Counted from the stretch's first letter, positions 22,968 through 35,022 are shown. The stretch: DNA of 64,000 nt from Macrosoma leucophasiata (GCA_036365455.1 JAWQUS010000017.1:10478001-10542000); one strand, 5' to 3'. Notes: generated by a model not told the origin, from the letters alone. Numbers and translations: made by a program.

Positions 22968-23460
22968 GATTTCTCCTAAACGACTAACATAATAAACTGA
23001 CATTTAACGCTAACTAAGATACCAATTATGGGGCCAGATTCCTTATACACTGCGGAACATTAAAAAGATACCTACGAATTACCGCCACGAAAGAAAAATA
23101 TCATCCATACTCTATAATAAAATAATTACTCTTAAGGTCTCGACATATTAAACCCATCGAAAATGTCAAAACAAAGTGAATGAAGAACAAGACGAGAATT
23201 GCGCCACTACCCAAAACTTGACCCGTCCGAATCAAGTTTACACTCGTCTTCAATAAATTACGAAAATTGCAATCGAATTAAGCATAATGGTGATTTTATT
23301 ACTTGTTAGCTGCTAAACATTTAAATTTCCGTTCCAATTTTGTAACTATATAATTTATTGGGTGAATTATCAATGGTTTATTAACATAGGAAATTGTATT
23401 TTTAAACTATAACAGGCAAAAAGGAAGACCAAAACTTTATAAGGTAAACCAAACCACCTG
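22968..23460. other. Intron, no feature seen
   Basis: Nothing supported. Confidence 0.5.
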
Positions 23461-23690
23461 ACGAACCGGTTGAGATGTCCAGTCCAGCGGTGTGAGATGA
23501 CCTTTGATTCGAAGGGTCGCGGGTTCGATCCCCGCACCGAGACAAATATTTGTATGGCCTACAGATATTTGTTTCGGAGGGCGTTTGTGTATGTGTTGTT
23601 TCTATACAACGGCACCCACGACACAGGTTTATACCTTCCTATTGTGGGACTGTGAGTGTAAGAGTATTTTATTTATTTAAATAAATTTAG
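23461..23690 (+). repeat. SINE-C, tRNA-derived
   Basis: The head has box A-like GTCCAGCGGTGTGAG and a near-canonical box B GGGTTCGATCCCCGC (23522-23536). The body (ACAGATATTTGTTTCGG, ACGGCACCCACGACACAGG) is followed by a TTTATTTATTTAAATAAAT end. Anticodon and acceptor pairing are not tRNA-like, so it is a SINE rather than a tRNA gene. Other copies are at 25108, 33803, 53615 and 54700. Confidence 0.75.
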
Positions 23691-24360
23691 TCAATACTTG
23701 CAATTTCATTAATGACGTCAGGAGATACCGAACCCATCGCACCGTCCACAAGTGGACGCAAATTCTTTTTCTAGTGCAGTTTGCAATTTATTTGAAAAAT
23801 ATTCAAGCATTCATTCAGACAGGACATATAGTAGTATAATAATATTCAGCTTTTAACTTAGATGAGAAACAAATATTAGCACAATTTGTTAGTATCCACC
23901 AAAACTGAAAAATAACTGAATCACGAACAATAACTCGATATTTTTATAAAGCGAATAAATATTTTACAACTAACACAATTTTCTGAATTTAAAAGGGTTT
24001 CATTTTAATAATTAATCACTCTAATTTATTTCGCCTGTTAATACTAATGAACATTAAAAGCTTTTATATGTGCATAGTCATGTGAAGTCACTACGCCCAC
24101 TCTTACTTTTATATTGATCATCCATCATCTATTCTTCAAAGCCTTTAGATAAATAAAAAAAAAACCATAAAAACGGTCTTTTCATTGCTAATACATAAAA
24201 AATGAGCCTATCTAATGTTAATTACCTGTTAATGCTTTATATGCATAAACAAAAGTCAAGGTTGTATTTTTATGTGAGAATTTTCTATGTGAGAATTTTC
24301 TATGTTCTACATATTGCATGGAACACATAGTTAAAAAGTTATTATTCTTTTTATGTGACC
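23691..24360. other. Intron, no feature seen
   Basis: AT-rich; nothing supported. Confidence 0.5.
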
Positions 24361-24840
24361 AATGTGACAAATAACCATGCAGTTAACATGGATATTAAGT
24401 GATGACCGAAGCCTATAGACAACTACACAAAACAGAGGTCAAAATGCAGATGCGTTGCTTACTCTTAGATCTTAGTTGTTATGTATCTGTGATAGTTTTT
24501 AATTGGCTGTTATAATGGCAACATACATTTTTTTTTTTTATGTAATAAAAGTGGCAAACAAGCATGCAGTTCACATTGATGTTAAGTTATAACTGCAGCC
24601 TATAGACACCCACACAATGACCAGAGTTCAAAATGCAGATGCGCTGCCACTCCTGAGGCATTAGGTGATATGCCTCTGTGCCTGAAATTACAGGGCCGTA
24701 CATTAACACCTGACCGGAACACGATAGTGCTGAACATTACCATTTAGCGGCAAGTATATTAGGTAATGCGGTGGTGCCTACGCCCGCGAGCTCCGTCACT
24801 GGAACTCTACCACCAGTAAAACTGGAACTCTACCACCACA
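24361..24840 (-). repeat. SINE-B2 carrying a nested SINE-B
   Basis: The 3' half of a minus-strand B2 copy (24361-24520) is interrupted by a full minus-strand SINE-B (24522-24820). The outer head resumes as CTGGAACTCTACCACCA at 24822-24838. Confidence 0.7.
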
Positions 24841-24984
24841 TACATACCACATACATATCTCCTGCGTAGCATTGTTGGTATTGTTGTATGTAGCTACTTA
24901 TGTTCTCTGCCGTAGCCGTTACGTAGCACAGTAATAAAGCCGTACTTAATTGCAATAAAATCATGCTATAAGTTCTTATTAACA

Positions 24985-25100
24985 GGGAATTAGCGATACG
25001 GACGCGGTCAGGTGTGTGATCGGTGACCGCTAGAGATAAATAAAAATGCGCGTTTCCGTGCTTCGGAGGGCACGTTAAGCTGTCGGTCCCGGTTGCTATA
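24985..25100 (+). repeat. SINE-E fragment (5S-type)
   Basis: GACGCGGTCAGGTG...GATCGGTGACCGCTAG through CGTGCTTCGGAGGGCACG, matching the inner part of the full copy at 37065. An AATAAATAAATAAATA tail follows. Confidence 0.6.
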
Positions 25101-25107
25101 AAATAAT

Positions 25108-25193
25108 AAATAAATAAATACGCTTACACTCACAGTCCCGCACTAGATGTAAACCTGTATCGTGGGTGCCGTTGTACACAATCCAAAAACACT
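25108..25193 (-). repeat. SINE-C 3' fragment
   Basis: Reverse of the CGGCACCCACGATACAGG...GTGAGTGTAAGCG end of SINE-C. Confidence 0.6.
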
Positions 25194-25196
25194 CAG

Positions 25197-25483
25197 ATTG
25201 GTGGTAGAGCTTCAGTGACGGAGTTCGCGGGCGTAGGCACCACCGCATTACCTAATATAATTGCCGCTAAAGTGTAGTGTTCAGCACTATCGTGTTCCGG
25301 TCAGGTGGTAATGTACGGCCCTGTAATTTCCGGCACAGAGGCATAACACCTTAGGCCTCGAGAGTGGCAACGCATCTGCATTTTGACTTCGGTATTTGTG
25401 TGAATGTCTATAGGCTGCAGTCTCCACTAAACATCAATTTGAACTGTATGCTTGTTTGCCACTTCCATTACATAAAAAAAACA
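25197..25483 (+). repeat. SINE-B copy, full length
   Basis: TTGGTGGTAGAGCTTCAGTG to ATTACATAAAAAAAAC. It sits against the truncated SINE-C. A tRNA-like piece with a box B in reverse (GGGGATCAAACCC) lies at 25495-25560. Confidence 0.8.
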
Positions 25484-26070
25484 AAAGAAATAAGTATCAA
25501 ATAGGGGATCAAACCCGTAACCTCGAGTCAAGCGGGCGTCACTCACCGCTGGGCAAATTATAATGGCTTGTTTTTTACTTACTATTGATCTATATTAACT
25601 ATTTAAATAGAAGTTAGTAGAACACAGAGATCACATGACATATACTTGTATACGAAAAAAAAAAGATCCGGACGAATTGAGAAACTCCTCCTTTTTTCGA
25701 AGTCGGTTAAAAAGCGCTTACTACAACAAAGTCGGTTACGGAAACCGGTTGCACAGAAATCTACGCATATTGATTATATGTAGTATTTATTACGATGTCT
25801 AATTCATGTTTGCAGCTCTATTAGCAATTAATTCCTTACATTAAAATGCATGCACTATCAAGATGATTAATCTCATTTAATATTCATATGAATACTATAT
25901 TTGGCTTCACTGTTTGCGAAGCCAATTACACTTAAACGGTTCACAGTGGAGTGTCACAACATATGACCTTACATCCAGCGTAGGCTCAATAGATGACCAT
26001 AATCGGAACGAACGCTAAATTAAAGTGCCCACTTTTGTTTCCAAAATACAAAATACTTTTAACAAACTTG
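25484..26070. other. Intron, mostly empty
   Basis: Only a CTCCTCCTTTTTTCGAAGTC fragment at about 25685 is recognisable; the same repeat occurs inverted at 60586-60612. Confidence 0.4.
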
Positions 26071-26245
26071 TAATCCCTACTAATATTATAAATGCGAAAG
26101 TAACTCTGTCTGTCTGTCTGTTACCTTTTCACGTCCAAACGACTGAACCGATTTTAATGAAATTTAGTACATAGATAGAGTTGACTTTGAGAAAGAACAT
26201 AGGCTACTTTTTAAACGACATCCACGCGGGCGAAAAGTGTTTAAA
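26071..26245 (+). repeat. Helitron-like element, 5' part
   Basis: CCTACTAATATTATAAATGC followed by GAAAGTAAC, (TCTG)n and CCGATTTTAATGAAATTT, the usual 5' end of short lepidopteran Helitron-like elements (from memory). It fades after CACGCGGGCGAAAAG without the CTAG end. Confidence 0.6.
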
Positions 26246-26395
26246 TAATCGCTAGATTGTAGTTCGAGACTACACTAAGAATATTCTTAGTCTACAAAAA
26301 CCTTTTCGAACAGTTACGGAATCATTTTAAAAATCTGCCTGAAAAACAGAATATACATCCAGAAACTAATCAAACATAATACGAGTACATCTGAA

Positions 26396-26871
26396 TTCCA
26401 CTCCTGAGGACTTAGGTTTTTTTTTATGTTATGGAAGTAGCAAACAAGCATGCAGTTCACATTGATGTTAAGTGATGACTGCAGCCTATAGACACCCACA
26501 CAAAGACCAAGGTCAAAATGCAGATGCTTTACTACTCCTGAGGCCTAAGGTGTTATGCCTGGGTGCCGGAAATTACAGGGCCGTACATTACCACCCGACC
26601 GGAACACGATAGTACTGTACACTACCATTTAGCGGCAAGTATATTAGGTTATGCGGTGGTGCCTACGCCCGCGAGCTCCGTCACTGGAGCTCTACCACCA
26701 GTAAAATGGTTATGTCTCTTTGCCGGCAATTGGAGGGCCATACATTACCACCTGACCGGAACATGATAGTGTTGATAGTGCTGAACACTACCATTTAGCG
26801 GCAAGTATATTAGGTAATACAGTGATGCCTACATCCGCGAGTTCCGTCACTGTAGCTCTATCACCAGTAAA
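26396..26871 (-). repeat. SINE-B inserted in SINE-B
   Basis: A complete minus-strand copy (26411-26704) interrupts another minus-strand copy, whose tail-side piece is CACTCCTGAGGACTTAGG (26399-26416) and whose head side is 26706-26871. Confidence 0.75.
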
Positions 26872-27060
26872 AATGACTTTAAAGGCTACTTACTTGCTAT
26901 CAGAATTTTAATACTGTATTTACACTTCTACCTTCTAAAAAAATATGTTTATAAGTGTAGGTGGAAATAAAGATTTCATATTGAAAAAGTAATACATCTA
27001 CTCACACAATCAAATAAACGGTAAGTATGTATGTAATCTGTTTATGTACCTACTCCTTAC
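26872..27060. other. Intron, no feature seen
   Basis: Nothing supported. Confidence 0.5.
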
Positions 27061-27064
27061 ACAT

Positions 27065-27440
27065 TCATCCATACTAATCTACACTTATTAAGAGGAAAAC
27101 TTTGTTTGTTTGGTTGTATTGAATAGGCTCAATAACTACTGGACCGATTTTAAAAATTCTTTCAGTATTCGAAAGCTACATTATCCACGGGTATACATTA
27201 TAACATAGACTATATTTGATTTTGAAAGAAATAGGGTTCTGTAAGATATTTGGGTTTTTCGGACGCAAGGTGTAAAAAATCAACCAGAAAAGTTACTTAT
27301 TTTGCGTACGCTGCCTAAAAGATATCCAGCAAGGCTTTAGGCTATACCTATAATCATCACGCTAAACAACATCATCGGTGAAATGTTAATAGTTAAAAAT
27401 GCAGGGTTGAACATAGGTTACTTTTTATGAAATATAAAAG
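27065..27440 (+). repeat. Helitron-like repeat, degenerate
   Basis: CATCCATACTAAT...GGAAAACTTTGTTTG and ACTACTGGACCGATTTTAAA are typical of a second group of short Helitron-like repeats. The 3' boundary is not identifiable. Confidence 0.35.
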
Positions 27441-27784
27441 CCCTAAGGGCTCAAATGTGGCATGAAAGTTTGCATGAAAAATCCGCTAAATGATAATGAA
27501 AATTGGCTCCAAAAACAGCCAAAAGCCATGGATCAAAATATGCATACATTTTTATTTTTCAAAAATCTTTCTTTAGTAGACTGAAATGAGGGATGAATAT
27601 TTATATATTACGAATTTCACACAGACGTAGGCGCGGTCAATAGCTACAGTACATAAATAAATTTCTTAGATCATCATAGATTCACCTGTCATGACAAAGA
27701 CATGAGGCTGACAGACATGACAAGGCAGGCATGGCATGACAATATTGATCGATGATTCTAGTGTTACGATACCCAGGAATGTAG
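27441..27784. other. Intron, no feature seen
   Basis: Nothing supported. Confidence 0.5.
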
Positions 27785-28110
27785 TATTAAGGTGCAATTC
27801 CACCAGTGCGCTGAACTGTGCGGCACAGAGTCTGCGACACAAATGTTTATTGTGTGTGAATTGAATACTATAGAAATGTTCATAGTACGTTCGCGCACAG
27901 CTGTCTGTTTTACTACAAGCAGTGGATTCGCCTCGTAACACGTGTAAACAGCAAATCTTATTCCCGCTTTGTGAACATGTTCGTACACAAGTGTGCTGCA
28001 TTGTGCGCATACAAAAGTTAAGCACAGCCTTGCCGGGGGGGAACGCAGGCTGAACGCGAAGCCAGTGCAGTTCTGAACAAAATGTGCTGCACAGTGCGGC
28101 ACACTATTTT
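27785..28110. repeat. Unclassified repeat-like segment with TGTGCxGCAC blocks
   Basis: It starts TTAAGGTGCAATTCCACC, and both edges contain CTGTGCGGCACA/TGTGCTGCACAG-type blocks in inverted arrangement. Open frames on the minus strand (27666-28102) share this biased composition and are not believable genes. Possibly a truncated TTAA-flanked MITE. Confidence 0.35.
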
Positions 28111-28278
28111 GATGAAATCATACCTTTACAAACCATAACCATAATTTATTTTTTCATCATTATGATATACGGGAGCCAATTGGTTGCTGGCTGTTAAAGA
28201 TAAAATAATTTTATTAAAAATACTAGCGGCCATATTTTGACAGGTAACCTAGTAGATACATATTCTCTAGATCATAAA

Positions 28279-28494
28279 TATACGTAACTAGGTGTTGCTT
28301 GCGGCTCCGCCACCGTGTAGGTCGCTTTTCGCGTAACCTGTGGAAACTTATCAAAACATCCCATGTGTACCCCACAGTAACATTTTTTACCCTCTATGTG
28401 TGTGCCAAATTTCATGAAAATCGGTTCAGCAGTTTTTGCGTGAATGAGTAACAAACAAACATACAAACTTTCGCATTTATAATATTAATATGAT
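28279..28494 (-). mobile_element. Non-autonomous Helitron-like element, both ends present
   Basis: On the minus strand it begins TCATATTAATATTATAAATG and ends GGCGGAGCCGCAAGCAACAC followed by CTAG. The 5' consensus, GC-rich 3' hairpin, terminal CTAG and 216-bp size match short lepidopteran Helitron-like elements. Confidence 0.6.
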
Positions 28495-29183
28495 AATCAG
28501 GTTTGCAGCATATCTGGTTGAACGAAATATATCTGCAATGGGATCCTAACCTGACAATACCTTACAGATACAATACCGCTGTACCGCCTATGTTCCGCTC
28601 TTGTCGCGGAACTTTATACAAAATACTGCAGCGAACCCCGAAGCGGTACGGTAATTCCGCTCCCGCAGTTGACAGCGATTACCGCGCAGGTCTGAAAAGC
28701 GCTTAATGGGGATCTCAAGTCTACTTGCCTGCCCATTGAGATAGTAATTAAGATAATATAATATTTGTTTATGTTGTAAGACAAGTTTTTTGTTTAATCA
28801 CACACACGTAAATAAAAATATTGGAATATATTTATGACATCATTTGACTAACCATATCGTGAGTATACCTTATCAGAAATTAACTAAATAAAAAGGTGTT
28901 TAATATAGTTAATAAATTCTGATTCTCATTCTGAAATATTGGTGAGTCCAGTGCGTCCTACAAAAAAATTATGTAAAAGGCAGTTATAACGATTATTAAA
29001 AGAAGGAGCTTTAAATTAATGTAATATTGTTTTGATTAATTATCGTCATTGAAACTGAATTGTGATAAATTTGTAAATTAACGGCATGTTTTTTATTAAA
29101 TAAATATAAATTATTGAAACGACATAAGGCTAATCTTTGAAATCAAATATATTTAAGTTTTTCATATAAAAAGACCAATTTTT
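28495..29183. other. Intron, no supported gene
   Basis: 28500-28720 is GC-richer with an open frame of 67 codons. It has no motif and may be an old repeat. The rest is AT-rich. Confidence 0.4.
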
Positions 29184-29474
29184 GTTTTTTTATGTAATAA
29201 AAGTGGCAAACAAGCATGCAGTTCACATTGATGTTAAGTGATTACTGCAGCCTATAGACACCCACACAATGACCAGAGGTCAAAATGCAGATGCGCTGCC
29301 ACTCCTGAGGCCTAAGGTGTTATGGCCTCTGTGCCTGAAATTACAGGGCCGTACATTACCACCTGACCGGAACACGATAGTGCTGAACACTACCATTTAG
29401 CGGCAAGTATATTAGGTAATGCTGTGGTGCCTACGCCCGCGAGCTCCGTCACTGGAGCTCTACCACCAGTAAAA
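29184..29474 (-). repeat. SINE-B copy, full length
   Basis: T-run, ATGTAATAAAAGTGGCAAAC, through to ACCACCAGTAAAAA. Confidence 0.85.
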
Positions 29475-29631
29475 AACCATACAATTATTTAATTATAAAA
29501 AAATATATTACCGTGCTACGAGTTTTTTGCCTCAAGTCATAATTAATGCATTTGATGTTATGTTATAAATTATAATTAAATTTAACTTGTTATCTAAGAA
29601 ATTTATAAGTAGGTACTTTGAGTTTTGGCGG

Positions 29632-29875
29632 GAACCTTGAAAGAGGCGTGTGGTGCTCTTATTTTATTTCATTTTCTTAGTGTATTTTTTAGTTATATTT
29701 AATAAAAATGGTGGCATTTTGTTTGATGTATGTAGGCTTATTACAGTGCCCATGTATAGTGAAATAGAATAACAGTGCGAAAACACGGCTTTTCAGTTTG
29801 CCTCCAAAACTTCATTTGAAATGTTCTGGTAAAGTAGTCATCGCTTTACTCGAATTACTGACTGTGACGCTGACT
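29632..29875 (+). repeat. LINE-A 5' UTR fragment
   Basis: GTTTTGGCGGGAACCTTGAA to AGTAGTCATCGCTTTACTCG is nearly identical to 52538-52762, where it is joined to LINE-A ORF2 sequence. It therefore probably represents the 5' leader of that LINE. Confidence 0.6.
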
Positions 29876-30592
29876 GACTGACTTATAATTGACCGATTGA
29901 CTCTTACTTTTACGCTGCTTGCGAATACGAAATATCATTTTACTTGACACTGGCAATATGCGTATTAGCAATGTCATCATCCTAAAAAAAAAAAAGTAGG
30001 TACTTAAGGTAGTAATCGACTATGCAATAAAATTGATCTATACAGTCTATTACATATTATAACTGGAAATGTTTTTTCCAGAATTTCAAGTGCGATTTGA
30101 ATATATTTTTTATTTTTTAAATGCTTATGCCAATTGGGTGAAATTCTGATCGTTTTGGATTCTGAAATCGACTAAGGAATCGATTGAAGTGAACACTCAT
30201 GGTAATGGTATGTTTTTCATTATAACTTTACAATTAGTCTCACAAAATGCTAGTTAGGGATTGAAATAAAAATTAGATACTCCAAAATCTCCATTTACAA
30301 TTTAGACACTATCAAAACAAATAATTCCGCATTTAAATGCATTTAACGTTCAGTCAGCAGAAGGACAATAAAACTTAAGTTTCAAAGTTTATTTGCTTAA
30401 ACTTCAATCCACATCGAAGAATATTGGAAATATTAACGAGAATAAATCGCTACAGTTACAAATACACGGGGCAAGGAGGGACTTAGCGTGCAAAATACGA
30501 GTATATACATAGATAGAAATCCACAAAATTAATAAATTGTGGCATCGCCATAACTATAGGAAAATACAATAAAGCTGACAAACAGCTGTTTT
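29876..30592. other. Intron, no feature seen
   Basis: AT-rich; nothing supported. Confidence 0.5.
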
Positions 30593-30838
30593 TATATTAT
30601 TTCGCATTAACACATGCTTGTGAAATATATTTTATTTTTAAAGAAAAATGGAAATAAAAATTTGACTTCAGGCGAGACTCGAAGTCGCGACCTACTGGGA
30701 ATCTAGTCCAGCCGCTCTACCAATTGAGCTACTGAAGTCCTGCCCGATTTGTCAAATCTTTCCTTCACATCTATTGCATTGCTTTATGGTAGCAGCAGCG
30801 CCATCTATTACCAACTATGCAGGCAACCGATTTAATAG
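30593..30838 (-). repeat. SINE-D, tRNA-like head with intact acceptor stem
   Basis: On the minus strand, 30739-30662 folds like a tRNA: acceptor GACTTCA/TGAAGTC (7 of 7 pairs), D arm GCTCAATTGGTAGAGC, and T arm with TTCGAGT. The predicted anticodon would be AGA, but the anticodon stem has a mismatch and there is no Ser-type long variable arm. Upstream (ATAGATGGCGCTGCTGC) and downstream (TTTCACAAGCATGTGTTAAT in reverse) sequence recurs at 52449-53110, so it is an interspersed repeat, not a single tRNA gene. Confidence 0.65.
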
Positions 30839-30850
30839 ACTTTTCAGTTT

Positions 30851-31404
30851 ATTGAATTTTGTAAAGAAGTCGCTTTTACCCTGACAAATAGCGTCATCAA
30901 ATGCACTAAGTAACTACATTATACATTTTAAAATCATACAAAGTTTAAAATTCCTCGCTATTACAATTAAGATTCATCAATTATACCCATCATGGATCTT
31001 ATCAAAGCAGTAACAAAAAATGAATCGCCAACACCGCGGGCAGTTTCGCATTTGTTAGTCAATCAGCATGAGCTGTTGATACATCACCGTGGTTATGTAC
31101 GTTGAATAATAGACAAAGATAATCAATCAGGTTACATCATCTGCAAAGAATACAGGACATTGTGTCGACAAGGCCGAAATATGTAACGCATGCCAGTTCT
31201 GTTCTGACTGTACTCTTTAATAAGTGTACGACAATGATTTTAAGAATGTTCGTGCTTAGGCCATTTCCATTGTCTGTGAAGGTTTAGACATTTTTGAAGT
31301 TAGGTATACTTATTTTGGCGCGATAAACTTATGAGAACGAAACTTGTGAGAGTGATTTTTTTAAGATGCGCGCAATCACCGACATAAAAGGGACATTCTG
31401 AAGT
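30851..31404. other. Intron, no feature seen
   Basis: Nothing supported. Confidence 0.5.
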
Positions 31405-31787
31405 TAATTGCTTCATACATATAATAAAACAGTAAAATCCGCGTGTCTGTACATTGTTTATATTTACGAAAAACCAATTGGGGGCGATGTTAAAATAGTA
31501 TTAGAACACTTTTCAATGGTTTTTAATTTTTTTGTCTGTCTGTTTGTGCCTTTGTCCAGGCGAATCTCCGAAGATACTGGACGGATTCGAATGAAACTTT
31601 TTGTGGTGTATAGATACAAAGCCTGGCCAACATTTAGGCTACATTTTACTGCGGGAAAATCACTCATTCCCACGGGAATTTCTACATTTAATTCCATTTT
31701 CCTATACAAATAGTCCGTATCTATCAAACCTTTGACACATTATTTAATTGTGAGGCAATACGAAGTTTGCCGGGTCAGCTAGTTTAA
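31405..31787 (+). mobile_element. Helitron-like element, second group
   Basis: CATACATATAATAAAACAGT at the 5' side, a TCTGTCTGTTTGTGCC core, CGAATCTCCGAAGATACTGG, and a 3' end GTTTGCCGGGTCAGCTAGT. The CTAG terminus follows a GC-rich block. No coding capacity. Confidence 0.5.
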
Positions 31788-32092
31788 AATAAACAACAAA
31801 TTTTCAAATTTGAAATCCCTAGAAGCTGAAGAATATCAGACTATTTACGATCGATTATGTAGAGATACATATTTTTATACATTTGTAAGGGTATCGAAAA
31901 CCTATGTTGACTAGAATCGTGAAATGTGTCAAGATTCATGTCCTATACCACAAGTATAGGAAAACATCATAAGACTTATTTGCAGTTAGAATTTTTTTTA
32001 TTGCCCCTCTATTTCATATAACCAACGTTTAATCCTGGAAACATAAGAACAGTTTTCTAATGATAATAAAATTAAAATAAACAAAAATACAA
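31788..32092. other. Intron, no feature seen
   Basis: Nothing supported. Confidence 0.5.
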
Positions 32093-32281
32093 TACGCGTA
32101 CACTCACAGCCCCAGTGGATTCCGTTAATCCGACATAAAGACCAAGGTCAAAATGCAGATGCGTTACCACTCCTGAGGCCTAAGGTGTTATACCTCTGTG
32201 CCGGAAATTACAGGGCCGTACATTACCACTTGACCGGAACACGATAGTGCTGAACACTACCACTTAGCGGCAAGTATATTA
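32093..32281 (-). repeat. SINE-C scrap joined to truncated SINE-B
   Basis: 32093-32118 is the 3' edge of SINE-C in reverse. 32133-32281 is the central part of a minus-strand SINE-B lacking both tail and head. Confidence 0.6.
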
Positions 32282-32282
32282 A

Positions 32283-32600
32283 CGAGAAAAAAAAAAGAAG
32301 AAGAAAACACATTTATTGGCGCTGCCGATCACATACTGCATAGAAAAACAATAGAAAAAAAAATTAAACATTTAAAATACAAGTAGGTTGGTACGACAAA
32401 AAAAAAAACAACATTTATGAAATCATTGACATTATAACACAAAAAAAAGAAAGAACACTGTTAATATTAAAAAAATAGGTACCTTGTAACAGTAGAAAAA
32501 AAAAAACAAGATCTCACGGCTGCACCAAATAGTTCCCAGTTCAGCATAATGTCAAGCCGGAGCCTGACGCTGGTTTTCAACTGGAAACTACTCGGTGGGA
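32283..32600 (-). mobile_element. Probable LINE 3' UTR
   Basis: On the minus strand a non-coding stretch ends with AATAAATGTGTTTTC and a T/C-rich run; interior A/T homopolymers. 32517-32600 holds a GC-richer block (AGTTTCCAGTTGAAAACCAG). No ORF. Class inferred from layout only. Confidence 0.35.
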
Positions 32601-33010
32601 CACGGATATCAGTCTTAAAAGTCTATATCAATAAAATAAATACTTACTAGGAATCAACCGATACATAAGTGCAAATAAATATTACATATTATTATATCAT
32701 ATTTATTATATAAGTAGATAAAACAGGTTAAACTAAACAAAAACAAAAAAAATATATACGTACTTGAATACCAACAAATCACATAAAATATTACATAATA
32801 TAAAATAAAACGTATAAAAATGTTTAAATATCTATGTATATAAATATACATATACGAGCGCATACAAGTGCGCCGAGATGTCATCTATCTCCATCTCTGT
32901 TTAGTAGGTACCTATATCTGTTCACCACACGACCTCCCCCGACTTCAGCCGAGCGCTGCCGACGGCGACGCTCAGCCGCCGTTTCCCAATCGAACTTTTC
33001 CGAACGAAAG

Positions 33011-33080
33011 GTGTGAATTAATTATTAATAATTATTAATTAATATAATTAATTATTAATAACCAATTATTAATTATTAGG
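33011..33080. repeat. AT-only quasi-palindrome
   Basis: Built from overlapping TTAATTATTAATAATTATTA units in both orientations, flanked by GC-rich sequence on each side. Positions 32601-33010 and 33081-33740 hold nothing else I can support. Confidence 0.6.
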
Positions 33081-33744
33081 TCGCGTGGTGAGCTGTGCTG
33101 TGGTCAGCCGATGCGCAAACGTAAAAGAATAAAAAAAAAAAAGAGAAAGTACCCAAGCGAGCAAAACTATCTCCATTGCCAACAAATCATCCGATACCAA
33201 CACGAAACAATTAATGGCCTGTTTAATGTATTCAACAATTAGTATCCGCAACTTTGGTAAGTACCATTTACTATATAAATAACAATCTTTTTAAAAAATA
33301 TTTTTTAAAGCATTTTTATATAAGTACCTCCCTGCTTACTACTTCTAACTCTAAAGTTATATTGTATTATGTACTTGATCTTGTCACGTTAAAAGGTGTT
33401 TAATTAGTAGGTAATTATGTTCATTTACATTAAGTAATCATATCTTTTTACTTTTGCAGACAATGAATCGTAAAGTGCACGAGCCTGTATGGACGATATG
33501 GACATACCCACAGGAGACGAGTAGGTATATAATCAAAGACAGTACCTATGCAAGGCATGCTTATAATAACAGGCAAGAAGTAAGGAATAAAGGTGTATAC
33601 CTACTTACTGGTGCACATGATACACAGTTGGTGTCGATGCAGTCATCCGTTTGTCCGAAGACTACATCTAATCGGTAGTCATCAAAGTATTGTTTGCAAT
33701 GTATAATAGGTTAATATTTTACCAATTCTTTTGTTAATACGTAT

Positions 33745-33885
33745 TAGGTAATGCGGTGGTGCCTACGCCCGCGAGCTCCGTCACTGGAGCGCTACCACCA
33801 GTTTATCTCTATGCGGAGATCAAACCCACGACCCTTCGAATCAAATGGTCGTCTTACACCATTGGACTAACCGGGTCGTAAATAA
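33745..33885 (-). repeat. SINE-B head joined to SINE-C head
   Basis: 33745-33802 is the reverse of a SINE-B head. It is followed directly by the reverse of a SINE-C head with box B (GGAGATCAAACCC) and box A (CACCATTGGACTAACC). Both are truncated. Confidence 0.65.
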
Positions 33886-34766
33886 TCTTTCACAGATACA
33901 GTTATTTATACATGTAGATATACGTCTAGTCTACATCAATAGTCAATACTAATTACCTAGCAGTCGCGTGTCAATCACAATCTCGGTTAATTAGATTCTC
34001 AACTTATTATTCCAATTAAAAGTGAGGCCAACAAAGCATAATAGGTACAAAGTTATCTGCCGCGTATAAACAGTTAAAAATGTCAACTTCGTTTATTTCT
34101 TATTAATTAGACATAATAAATTATTTGTGGACGTATAAGTACTTTACGATCCTCTCTCTGTACAGTAGGTATGTTAATACAACACTGGGACCATTCCGGT
34201 GTGAAGTCGACGACCTTGTCAGCCTTACCGACTTCATTATGCAATTTTTCATCAAACCTATGTCATGTGGATGGATGGTCAACCTTCTATCATTCGATGG
34301 ACATGTGGCACGGAGCCGTACCATGAAATCTTACTGCAATTCAATCCAAATCTATGCGCTGCAATCATTTTGTAATGAACTAACCCGCGCTGTCGAGTCG
34401 GGTGGCCGCTAACAATAGGTATATGTAAGTACGTATATTGTAACGTTGTATTTTTTCTGGTTTTAAAAACGGTCACAACGCCATTTAGTTAATCACCGCC
34501 GTACTAGGTCAACATTATCAATAGTATCACGTATTCCATACGACGCATAGTTTGATTACATAATTTATCTATACTTATAATTTGTCTAAAAATACAATTT
34601 CGATTATTCCAAATTAAATATTAAATATAACGACAAGGACATCATTAAAATATTATTCGGTGAATTTCATTAGCATTGTTGCTGAAAGTCTGAAAAAGCC
34701 GCGAATCCAGGGCCGGTAAAGGGGAAGGTCTGAGAGGTTATTAAGACGTCATCTGTGACATCTGTC
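33886..34766. other. Intron, no feature seen
   Basis: Overlapping open frames at 34121-34476 on both strands lack motifs; otherwise AT-rich. Confidence 0.4.
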
Positions 34767-34885
34767 ATTTGTTTTAGAAGTGGGCAAATACGTTACTTTG
34801 GAATCGCAGTGACCGCTGGGACAGTTCCTAAAAAGTCACAGTGATTTATCACCGTGACTTTGTCACGTCAATCACGCACGTCACA

Positions 34886-34930
34886 GTTAAGGCAAATCTA
34901 AATAACCATGTTATTTAGATTTGCCTTAAC
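34886..34930. repeat. Perfect 21-bp hairpin inside the hAT-type element
   Basis: Arm 34886-34906 (starting GTTAAGGCAAATC) is exactly complementary to 34910-34930, separated by only CAT. Confidence 0.9.
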
Positions 34931-35022
34931 TTCATGTGACAAACGTTACAAGCTGCTATTGACTAAAGTTCTGTACTAACGTTACATCAGTTAGGTATTT
35001 TAATATTTTAATCTATACAAAT

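Noticed and set aside
23461..23536. Possible tRNA gene with GGGTTCGATCCCCGC
   Set aside because: No acceptor pairing and the same sequence recurs with a shared body at 33803, 53615 and 54700, so it is SINE-C.
27666..28102. Two overlapping minus-strand open frames with many Cys
   Set aside because: They overlap each other in different frames, share a segment with inverted TGTGC/GCACA blocks, and show no domain. Best explained as repeat composition.
30662..30739. Possible functional tRNA-Ser (AGA)
   Set aside because: Acceptor and D arm are good, but the anticodon stem has a mismatch, there is no long variable arm, and flanks repeat at 52482-53110.
33454..33678. Plus-strand ORF after a TTTTGCAG acceptor-like sequence
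   Set aside because: A possible acceptor and a possible donor (ACGA/GTAGGT) exist, but there is no partner exon, coding bias or recognisable protein.
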